Source: Bacteriovoracaceae bacterium (GTDB lineage Bacteria; Bdellovibrionota; UBA1018). From it: 12,434 nucleotides of DNA. Every line of letters starts with the position of its first letter. Position 1 is the stretch's first letter. The translations under genes were made by a program, and so were the position numbers. Where the stretch lies: positions 1-12,434 of the forward strand of contig CANJNU010000003.1 of NCBI GenBank assembly GCA_947475645.1, in the 5' to 3' direction. Positions 6,370 through 12,434 of this stretch are shown in pieces. The notes beneath the pieces were generated by a model. The model saw nothing but the letters and a program-made list of their open reading frames with translations. It was not told the origin of the DNA and searched no databases.

Positions 6370-9300
6370 GTGCGTTTTGCGCCATTCCTGGGTCTTTTCT
6401 TCAGTGTATTTGTAGTCCTCTTCGTTCCCCGTGCGCGGGCAGATCAACCTGCGCCCGCAGGAAAGCAACTGGTCGGCATTCAAGGATTTTCACCTCGCGA
6501 GCAAGCACAGCTCGAGGAAGGCGTAGCTCGGTGTTGCGGAAACCCTGCGCACACCACTCGTCTTAACTCGCACTTTCAGTGCAGTCACCCCGGAAGTGAA
6601 GCTCAAGCGTGCGTGATTCGACTTCGCGAGGATGCGAAGCACAAGACCCTAACCGGCTACGTTGAAACTCGCCAAAAGCTGCAAGAAAATGCAGACGACT
6701 TTCGATACTTTCAAAGCCAAGAGATCCGCACTCGGTGTGCGGGACTCGACTACGGCCGATGTGCGGCTCAAGAATTTCCAAAACTAAAAGAAGCTCAAGC
6801 TTGGGCACATGCTGAAGCGACGGTCGGAATTCTCGAGGCCGCATGCATTAAAAGCTCACAACGTCAGGATGCGCAGTTTTGCTCAACTCCCGTGGCCTAT
6901 GCTACTGGGGGCAGCGCCAGTGCAACACCATCGGCCACCCCACCTAAAAATTGCGTACCAAGGCGAGCACTCAGTGGCGAGCTTTCTGAAAGCTTGGGTT
7001 CTTGCCTCACCGAATGCGTCGACCCCATTGGGGTTCCCACCCCCGAGCAGCGCTGTAAAAGCATGAATGGGCTGAATTTGAAGGAAATGGTAGACCCGCA
7101 GATAATGCAGGTCTTGGCCCTTCAAGATGGCGAGACTTTGGTTACGGTAGCGCGTCTCAAATCACTCGAAAAGCTCGTTACCGCTTATCGACTTCAAACA
7201 GGACAAGTGCTCAAAGAGTCCGAAATGCCAAAGTCGTGCGGAAGCGAGGCCGCTTCTCGGCTTCAAAAAATTCAGGCAGCTCGTTCGTCGAGCGAGCCTC
7301 CCATTTTTGCGCAGAGACTCGAAGAACTGACGCAAAACGCGGCCATCGCTCGAGCCCTCGATCTTTATGGTAAGAAAGTGTGCGATCAAGCGCGCGAGTC
7401 AACCGATTGCGCCGAAGTACCTGGGCTTCATCAGTCCAACTGTTCCGAGCGGGGCGATCTTAAAGTGCAATGCTCAGAAGTTCAGAAAGAGCTCCACGAG
7501 TTCATTGTTTCGCATCCGACTCTCGCAGTAGAAGGCCTGGCCAAACGTTTAGTCGACGCCGCACAAAAACAAAGTGCAACGGAAGGCTTAGAAGTACTTC
7601 AGCAAGAAGAGAAGAAAAAGATCACCTTAGCTCTCGACGAACTGTGTTCGGCCGATTGGAAATCTCTTCTTCGTCATCCGATCGGAAATGCAGCCGCGCA
7701 AGAAGTGGTCGATTCAGGATTAGTGGGAGCTTGGGCAAAGAATTGCCTCGATTCGAGAAAAAACTTTCCGCAAGAAGTTTGGAAAGATCTTCCTAACGCT
7801 TGCATGGCGGCGTCGGGTGCTGCTTTCATTGCTCCGCAGGCGGGATTCGTTCTGGGAGCGACGTGCTTTGCTGGTTCGCTTTTGGGCTTAGGAAAAGAAC
7901 TGCAGGAGAATCGAGAGCATCAGCGAATGCAATGGAACTGCCAATCGGTGGACAGTAGCGCCTGCCACCCGGAGAGACTCAGGCAACTCGAAAACGAAGC
8001 AGCGGCATTAGTGGCAAATGTTTATTTAACAGTGGGTTTAGAGGCGGCAGCCCCGGCCCTCACCGCCGGAGCAGTAGAACTAGTGAAAAAGGCGCTGACT
8101 CTGACTTTCGCATTCAAAAGAAAGTTAACCCCACGACTCGCGCGCGAAGCGATCGAAGACTTAGAAATGGCGCTAGGCGAGGTGAAGTTTAATCGAAGTG
8201 GTCCCGGCGGCTCGGGCGTGGCCCTTCAAGCGTTGCAAAGAGACCGCGAACAGGCCTTGAAAATACCGGACGTTCAAAGTAACTGGAAGAAACTGGTCGA
8301 TAAACTAGGATCGAGCGATAAACCTTTAAAGCAAAATGGCGAGGACATTGCGCTTGAATGGGTAGCGGTGCAGAAAGGTTTACCCTTTCGTTCTGAGAGC
8401 GGCCGCGAGTTGGATCAGGTTTTAGAGAAGGTCCCGGACCTGAGTATTTCAAGTCTTCGTCAGTTTCGCGAAAGTCGATCTTTGAAGCCGCTTGTAAACT
8501 TTGAGGGAGGAAACGCCTCTGTTAAACTCTCGATGGAAGATATTCAAGCGCTGAGAACCGCCGAAAGGCGATATACGTTTATGCTGAATCGAGCCACAAA
8601 TGCGGGTGAAGACGACCTCAGAAAGTTTGCAGCAAACCGGCTCATAGCAATTCAGTCTACCGTCCTTCAGGCTCGAGGAATCGCGCACGAAGTGATTTTG
8701 TCTCAGAATCCTGTAATCGGTCTGTATTTGCAGATACGTTTACTGGGCCAACAGCCCAGTAAACCGCAATGGGGTAAATTTCTTACTTCGATCAACAAAA
8801 AGCTCGACCATACGGTAGGATTTGCGCCCGAGCTAGTGGGAGCGGCTGGCGGAGTTCGTGTGAATAAGGCCTATTTTCAGGGGTTTAGGCCGATGGATGC
8901 AATTTATCTGGGATTAGATCAGGCTTTTTCGGATTTGAGTTACTCAAAAAACGAGGTTTTGGCCCACGAGGTGGTGCATGCCTCGCGCAATATTGTAGCG
9001 GAAAATACTCCCAGTGCTCAGATTTATGGTGCGCGATTTCGTTTAAACGATGAGCTAGGTATTTATAGTAAGGGCTTTAGTTTTGACGAGTTAAGAGCCT
9101 ATTTAGCTGGGAACGAGAAGAATTTTCCAGGAATGAAGAAAGGTATCGCTGCCTCTTTTCTAGACTATGAGAGCTCGTTGAGGACTGGAACTCAATTAGC
9201 AAAGAATGCAGAAGGTCAGAGTTTGCGGTTGCAGCAACTGTTTCAGAATTCGACTGATACCGAATTGAAAGAGTCGATGGTGGTGAGTGGTGTTCAGCTG

Positions 9301-9696
9301 GTAGTGAAATATCCTAGCGAAAAGTCAGCTCAGTTCAATCACTTGACGTTTTCTCAAAGTCAGTCGGCCACTTTTTTTAGACTGAAGCGACAATTTAGGG
9401 ATCAGCCAGAACAGCAAATTCAGGAGATGCGAAAGTGGCTCAAGGCTCAAGCCGATCAAATGCAGGGCATTGCCGTCGATCACCAAGTACACTCTCGGTT
9501 TCTGATGGATCTGATGAACCAACGGGGGGTTAAAAACGATCCCGATATGATTGAGGCCATTCGGCGCGTGCACCTGAGTCGATGGGCCAAAGAAAAGAAT
9601 TCAGGATCAGGACTGAGCGGAACCGATCTTCGGGCCTACTACGAGCAGGTTTATGAAGAGGAACTGTCTCGGCAGATTTTAAAAAATAATCAATAA
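6370..9696 (+). CDS. Large secreted protein with HExxH metallopeptidase-like C-terminal region
   Basis: The 1108-residue protein has a Sec signal peptide (1-24, cleavage after RARA). Next comes a cysteine-rich N-terminal region (CC at 55-56 and many later Cys) with a Gly/Ser/Ala/Thr/Pro linker near 178-192. A central helical region carries two Ala/Gly-rich hydrophobic stretches (about 477-511 and 544-575). A C-terminal third contains LAHEVVHASRN with H866, E867 and H870, the HExxH zinc-binding and catalytic motif. FDELRAY follows 37 residues later, and E907 is a likely third ligand as in gluzincins. It is probably exported, disulfide-bonded and proteolytic; no family name can be assigned. The GTG start overlaps a GGAGG sequence (6366-6370), leaving no spacer, so translation likely depends on reinitiation after the preceding stop 4 bp upstream. 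GC falls from the 5' to the 3' end. The hydrophobic middle recalls toxin translocation or pretoxin regions. Confidence 0.88.
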   Translation: MRFAPFLGLFFSVFVVLFVPRARADQPAPAGKQLVGIQGFSPREQAQLEEGVARCCGNPAHTTRLNSHFQCSHPGSEAQACVIRLREDAKHKTLTGYVETRQKLQENADDFRYFQSQEIRTRCAGLDYGRCAAQEFPKLKEAQAWAHAEATVGILEAACIKSSQRQDAQFCSTPVAYATGGSASATPSATPPKNCVPRRALSGELSESLGSCLTECVDPIGVPTPEQRCKSMNGLNLKEMVDPQIMQVLALQDGETLVTVARLKSLEKLVTAYRLQTGQVLKESEMPKSCGSEAASRLQKIQAARSSSEPPIFAQRLEELTQNAAIARALDLYGKKVCDQARESTDCAEVPGLHQSNCSERGDLKVQCSEVQKELHEFIVSHPTLAVEGLAKRLVDAAQKQSATEGLEVLQQEEKKKITLALDELCSADWKSLLRHPIGNAAAQEVVDSGLVGAWAKNCLDSRKNFPQEVWKDLPNACMAASGAAFIAPQAGFVLGATCFAGSLLGLGKELQENREHQRMQWNCQSVDSSACHPERLRQLENEAAALVANVYLTVGLEAAAPALTAGAVELVKKALTLTFAFKRKLTPRLAREAIEDLEMALGEVKFNRSGPGGSGVALQALQRDREQALKIPDVQSNWKKLVDKLGSSDKPLKQNGEDIALEWVAVQKGLPFRSESGRELDQVLEKVPDLSISSLRQFRESRSLKPLVNFEGGNASVKLSMEDIQALRTAERRYTFMLNRATNAGEDDLRKFAANRLIAIQSTVLQARGIAHEVILSQNPVIGLYLQIRLLGQQPSKPQWGKFLTSINKKLDHTVGFAPELVGAAGGVRVNKAYFQGFRPMDAIYLGLDQAFSDLSYSKNEVLAHEVVHASRNIVAENTPSAQIYGARFRLNDELGIYSKGFSFDELRAYLAGNEKNFPGMKKGIAASFLDYESSLRTGTQLAKNAEGQSLRLQQLFQNSTDTELKESMVVSGVQLVVKYPSEKSAQFNHLTFSQSQSATFFRLKRQFRDQPEQQIQEMRKWLKAQADQMQGIAVDHQVHSRFLMDLMNQRGVKNDPDMIEAIRRVHLSRWAKEKNSGSGLSGTDLRAYYEQVYEEELSRQILKNNQ

Positions 9697-9734
9697 ATCA
9701 ATAGCTTACCGGCAGAACTCTGTTTAACTCTATT

Positions 9735-9765
9735 CTTGACTAAAATGGTCAAGATACGATATAAG
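9735..9765 (+). promoter_or_regulatory. Sigma70-like promoter with overlapping inverted repeat
   Basis: TTGACT (9736-9741) and TATAAG (9760-9765) match the -35 and -10 consensus at five of six bases each, with an 18-bp spacer. CTTGAC (9735-9740) and GTCAAG (9748-9753) form a 6-bp inverted repeat over the -35, a possible operator. A ribosome binding site and ATG follow directly, so this should drive the 9789 gene and the SGNH hydrolase. Confidence 0.65.
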
Positions 9766-9788
9766 GGGCGGGTCGAAAGGATTCTTCC

Positions 9789-10289
9789 ATGCCCGGATTC
9801 AAAACTTTTCCGAGTCTCGTTCTATTCTTCTCGCTTCTAATGGGGGCGGTACCGAACGCTCACGCAACCGACGCGGGTACCTTCACGGCAAGTGAGGCGC
9901 AAAAGTACTTTGCCCGGGCCATTCGCCCCAGCCAGTCTCAACTTATCGGAGATTGGCTTTTAGTGGGGCGCGCTGCGAGTTCGGGGCCGGTTGGATACGA
10001 TTCGAACGGACTGAAGTTCGAAGACGATTCTGAAAGCACGCTTCAGTTTGCAAAATCGACCACGTTCGAAGGCGACCCGGTGTTACTGGCCGGAATGATC
10101 GGATTTGGAGCTCAAGACGCAGTCTATGGCCCCTTTGCCGTGAAGCCTACCGCACAGCAGATTTCGTTTCAGGTCAGCCATTTCGACCAGCATTGCAGAG
10201 TGGTAAAAAAAGATTCGAACAGATTGATTTGTGAATTAATCAATGAAGGACGCGTCGTTGAGTACCATGGTTATGAAAAGAAAAATTAA
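9789..10289 (+). CDS. Small secreted protein, unknown function
   Basis: The 166-residue protein has a Sec signal peptide (core LVLFFSLLMGAV, likely cleavage after AHA at about residue 26). The mature part opens with a short helix (SEAQKYFARAI) and then has a series of short beta-like stretches beginning at LIGDWLLVGRA, with only two cysteines (in DQHCRVV and LICEL). The pattern of a GDW strand near the start and a closing VVEYHGYEK strand recalls small periplasmic beta-barrels of lipocalin type, but no signature is convincing. The ATG has an AAAGGA ribosome binding site (9776-9781) with a 7-nt spacer and its own promoter. Its last codons overlap the start of the SGNH hydrolase, so the two are co-expressed. 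It could be a partner or protector of the large protein upstream; that is speculation. Confidence 0.8.
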   Translation: MPGFKTFPSLVLFFSLLMGAVPNAHATDAGTFTASEAQKYFARAIRPSQSQLIGDWLLVGRAASSGPVGYDSNGLKFEDDSESTLQFAKSTTFEGDPVLLAGMIGFGAQDAVYGPFAVKPTAQQISFQVSHFDQHCRVVKKDSNRLICELINEGRVVEYHGYEKKN

Positions 10290-10884
10290 TCTCGTTTGGG
10301 CAATCGCCATTTTGCATATCGGTGACTCGCATTCGGTAGGCCCATTTGGCCGAGAACTCAATCGCGAGCTGCGTGCGCTTCCCGATACTCAAGTTTCATT
10401 TTATGCCAGCTGTGGCGCCGTTGCGACGAGCTTTTTTAACGGTTGGACCACGCCTTGTGGTTACTTCCAGCAAGATGCCCAGGGTGCAGTGATTGACGTG
10501 AAATCACATTCAACAGCGCGAATCGAGCCCTTGCTGGCGCAGCTTCATCCGTCGTTGACGCTCGTTGAGTTGTCGACGAACTATTTTTTGGGTTGGGGTA
10601 AAGAGCGCGCCATTCAGGACATGGAGCATATGGCCACTGTGATTTCACAAAGTGGAAGCGACTGTTTGTGGATTTCAGGGCCTGATACTCGCCGATTTCA
10701 TTCGCAACAGGGCAAGATGCTGGATTGGGTGAAGACAGCTGTGGGCTCGAAATGTCAGGTGATCGATGGCTCGGCCACCACCTCTTATCCCGATCAGGGC
10801 GACGACGGAATTCATTACGGCCGTACCAAAACCGTGCAGGCTTGGGTCGATCAAGTGATAACCGAAGTGAAGAAGAAGTTGTAA
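10267..10884 (+). CDS. SGNH/GDSL-family hydrolase
   Basis: The 205-residue protein is an SGNH-fold esterase or lipase-like hydrolase. Block I is LHIGDSHSVG with nucleophile S21; block II glycine is in SCGAVATSFFNGW; block III asparagine is N105 in ELSTNYF; block V is DDGIHYG with D180 and H183 completing the triad. Substrates may be ester or acetyl groups on lipids, glycans or peptidoglycan. Four cysteines suggest an extracytoplasmic place, yet the N-terminus offers only KRK plus a short hydrophobic run that merges into the first strand of the fold, so the signal peptide would be unusually short. Starts at ATG 10243, TTG 10258 and ATG 10267/10273 are all in frame; GAAGGA (10246-10251) best fits the TTG. 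It overlaps the preceding gene by at least 17 bp. Confidence 0.87.
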   Translation: MVMKRKINLVWAIAILHIGDSHSVGPFGRELNRELRALPDTQVSFYASCGAVATSFFNGWTTPCGYFQQDAQGAVIDVKSHSTARIEPLLAQLHPSLTLVELSTNYFLGWGKERAIQDMEHMATVISQSGSDCLWISGPDTRRFHSQQGKMLDWVKTAVGSKCQVIDGSATTSYPDQGDDGIHYGRTKTVQAWVDQVITEVKKKL

Positions 10885-10909
10885 GGCGGGGTGAGGGGGG
10901 CTGGCTCTC

Positions 10910-11386
10910 TTACTCAGCCTTTGTCCTCTGAAGTTGCGCTAACTGAATGAGAGTGGGAATCCACTGTTGGCCTGCATCGCAGATAAACGGTTGGCAGGGA
11001 AGATGAAGGTCGTAGTCGTCGAGAACAAGGCAGGTGTCCAGAGTGAGGCTTTGGGTCTTGATGTGGTAGCGTACAGCTGCTTGCTTGTTGGCTGCAAATG
11101 GGTGTTGGAAAACTAAATGGAGTGAATTCGACACCTCATATTCTTTCTCAAGAATTTCGAGCGGGGTCTCAATCACGTTTTGACGGGTCAGAGCGAATAA
11201 ATCCTCGAGCGTTTGATACATTTTCTGTTTTTGTTTGTCGCCCCAGGTTTGCCACATTGTAATGAGGAAAATCTGGGGTTGATGCTGACTGATCAGATCT
11301 CGAATGACTTCGACTGCGAGTCGATCGGGTTGTCCGCCTCGAATGAAAACGCCATCGAAATCGAGGAAGAGGTTTTCTATTTTCAT
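10910..11386 (-). CDS. Small HAD-like phosphatase/domain protein
   Basis: The 158-residue protein keeps the HAD motifs: FLDFDGVF with D9 and D11, motif II LITMW with T43, a lysine (K101, in ANKQAAVRYH) and LVLDDYD with D123/D124. The motif II surroundings and the lysine-plus-helix arrangement resemble small HAD domains associated with nucleic-acid repair proteins (HAD_SAK-like) more than metabolite phosphatases; this is a tentative resemblance. It has no cap domain. The ATG at 11384-11386 has an AAGGA site (complement of 11396-11400) with a 9-nt spacer, which decides the start over longer options. The upstream same-strand gene is the decayed ATPase, whose stop lies 17 bp away, so it was probably transcribed from that gene's promoter. 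It converges on the SGNH gene with only 25 bp between. Confidence 0.78.
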   Translation of the reverse strand: MKIENLFLDFDGVFIRGGQPDRLAVEVIRDLISQHQPQIFLITMWQTWGDKQKQKMYQTLEDLFALTRQNVIETPLEILEKEYEVSNSLHLVFQHPFAANKQAAVRYHIKTQSLTLDTCLVLDDYDLHLPCQPFICDAGQQWIPTLIQLAQLQRTKAE

Positions 11387-11403
11387 CGGTTCAGTTCCTT
11401 TCC

Positions 11404-11940
11404 CTAGCTCAGCCAATAGTAGGGAATGATGAATGTGGAATAGTCGCGAGTTGACGCTGTATCTGTTCGGCATGCAATTGCGACTTTTGCCTGCGGATAT
11501 TTCTTTAAAAAGCTTCGCGCGCTGCCGAGAGCCTTAAGAGTAGGCTCGGCTCCATCACAGGGTATGATTCCCAGGTGTCCCCATTCAGTCTCAAAAATAA
11601 GAGGGAGGCTGGTCTTGGTTACCGTGCCTTCGGTCTCGATCGCGCGAATGAGGAATAGGGCTTCAAACGCATTCAGAAGCTTTTTCACAGTTGCAGTGGA
11701 AGTCTGTCCAGCCCGTGCAAGTTGCTGAAGCTGGATCGGTTGACCTTGATTCTGGGAAAGAAAGGAAGGATTTCAATATTCACGAATCGATCCTGTAAAA
11801 ATCAGCTGCCCTTTTTTGGGATGAAGGCGCACCCATTCTTTGGCGGCTGGAAACAAAGCCGGACAAAGTTGTGACTCATCCACAACAAACGGAGGCTTGC
11901 GATTGTTCATACCTAGGACGTGCATGAGGCATCCGTTCAT
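11404..11940 (-). pseudogene. Degraded AAA+ ATPase with DUF4143 C-terminal domain
   Basis: Two fragments lie in the same frame. The first (about 11776-11940) holds a Walker B-like segment PPFVVDESQLCPALFPAAKEW and the sensor region LIFTGSIR, as in AAA_14-type ATPases. An in-frame TGA (11773-11775) follows. The second (11404-11772) begins NPSFLSQNQGQPIQLQQLARAG and continues through a helix-turn-helix-like TSTATVKKLLNAFEALFLIRAI to a natural-looking end IIPYYWLS, matching the DUF4143 region. Walker A and the roughly 100-plus residues expected between sensor 1 and DUF4143 are missing, so this is a 5'-truncated, internally deleted remnant. A GTG at 11686-11688 could in principle start a 94-residue product. 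Intact relatives are ATP-dependent proteins of uncertain role, often in multi-copy families. Confidence 0.78.
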
Positions 11941-11946
11941 TTTACA

Positions 11947-11992
11947 GGTTGGCCTAAAAATGGCAAACCCATTGTGTGTTTTTAGGCTAACC
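11947..11992. repeat. 14-bp inverted repeat at the truncated end of the ATPase remnant
   Basis: GGTTGGCCTAAAAA (11947-11960) pairs with TTTTTAGGCTAACC (11979-11992) around an 18-nt loop, with one G-T wobble. The T run lies on the loop side of the stem, so it is not an intrinsic terminator in either direction. The rest of the gap to 12073 shows only a weak promoter-like stretch and no other feature. Confidence 0.75.
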
Positions 11993-12073
11993 CAAATTCA
12001 CGCCCGTCCCGGCTGACACACTGTTGTGAGTGACGCTTTCAAAGCATAATAAGGATTCCGAAATAGGGGGCGA

Positions 12074-12434
12074 ATGATCAGCTTTTCCAGCGTTCAAGGA
12101 TACGTGGCAGACTTTCCATGGAGTGACTTCGGTCACTTCTGCATGGTCGCATTCGCTGGCTTCTCCTCGTTTACTTTAGCGGCGGTGATTGTGCCCCCGC
12201 TTCGGGGTTTAGGCCTGGCGAGCTATGGACCATGGATGGCTCTGATTCACCTTTGGGTCGTTGCTACCTTTTTGAGGCTTATCTATATTCTCATTGGTGC
12301 GGGTATTCCCACCCTACTTTTTGAGGTACTCTTCTTTGCCGTTGGAAAAAAAGTACCGGTCGATATTCAGTGGGCCCATGCTACCTATTTTCATGTTTGC
12401 CTGCGATTTTTATTTTATCTCTTTTTAATAACTG
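12074..12434 (+). CDS. Multi-pass membrane protein, N-terminal part (3' end outside window)
   Basis: An open frame starts at ATG 12074 and runs off the end of the window, giving about 120 residues. It begins MISFSSVQGYVADFPWSDFG and then has hydrophobic segments at about 22-42 (FCMVAFAGFSSFTLAAVIV), 55-73 (MALIHLWVVATFLRLIYIL), 74-90 and 107-119, separated by short polar turns such as GKKVPVD. Histidines occur near segments 1, 2 and the last one, but I do not recognise a family. The purine-rich AGGGGG (12065-12070) lies only 3 nt from the ATG, and AAGGA (12051-12055) is too far, so initiation signals are imperfect. CATAAT (12045-12050) with TGTTGT (12022-12027) could be a weak promoter. It is divergent from the ATPase remnant. 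Confidence 0.75.
   Translation, partial: MISFSSVQGYVADFPWSDFGHFCMVAFAGFSSFTLAAVIVPPLRGLGLASYGPWMALIHLWVVATFLRLIYILIGAGIPTLLFEVLFFAVGKKVPVDIQWAHATYFHVCLRFLFYLFLIT

Noticed and set aside
5744..6415. Several alternative rightward frames of 75-117 codons
   Set aside because: Local GC near 70% removes stop codons by chance; the products are arginine-rich, while the 5775 frame has a signal peptide and ribosome binding site.
7470..7796. 108-codon frame inside the large secreted-protein gene
   Set aside because: Arg/Ser-dominated composition, no initiation signal, and embedded in a long gene with coherent domains.
11947..11992. Integron attC site
   Set aside because: The ends do not match the RYYYAAC/GTTRRRY core sites, and no cassette-like genes or integrase are present.
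1..12434. tRNA, rRNA, CRISPR array or complete insertion sequence
   Set aside because: No cloverleaf-like segment, regularly spaced repeats, cas genes or transposase motifs were found on either strand by reading.

Overview
The window is a compact bacterial chromosome segment of about 50% GC, with genes on both strands, almost no intergenic space and several gene ends that overlap. The mix is a carotenoid-type hydratase, a CheY protein, many secreted proteins, an EVE protein and an AAA+/DUF4143 ATPase remnant. It suggests a free-living or predatory Gram-negative of the Bdellovibrionota/deltaproteobacterial kind. That placement is an inference from style and family content; no rRNA or other phylogenetic marker is complete here.

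Left part (1-5614), housekeeping and small enzymes: the 3' part of hisS (+), a single-domain CheY (+), a HAD phosphatase (-), dut (+), a leftward operon of a small membrane protein, an EVE-domain protein and a DUF455 ferritin-like protein (-), an NPP-motif methyltransferase (+) and a CruF-type membrane protein (-). Three convergent pairs overlap at their 3' ends by 23, 93 and 54 bp. The 93 bp overlap covers the essential C-terminal motif of dUTPase.

Middle part (5615-10884), an envelope/secretome block: a very long, nearly perfect hairpin (5681-5741) with A5/T5 flanks lies in the divergent gap upstream of cruF and of a rightward block. That block encodes a GC-rich secreted protein and a translationally coupled 1108-residue secreted protein with an HEVVH metallopeptidase motif in its C-terminal third. 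After a good sigma70-like promoter come a small secreted beta-rich protein and an overlapping SGNH hydrolase. Three of these four have clear signal peptides. The pair 5775-9696 is the best candidate for an undescribed system: an exported, cysteine-rich, probably zinc-dependent effector with a coupled secreted partner. Function is inferred from motifs only.

Right part (10910-12434): a small HAD-like protein (-), preceded by a decayed AAA+/DUF4143 ATPase gene (-) with an in-frame TGA and a missing middle. A 14-bp inverted repeat sits at its truncated end. The start of a multi-pass membrane protein (+) then runs off the window. No rRNA, tRNA, CRISPR array or complete insertion sequence was seen.
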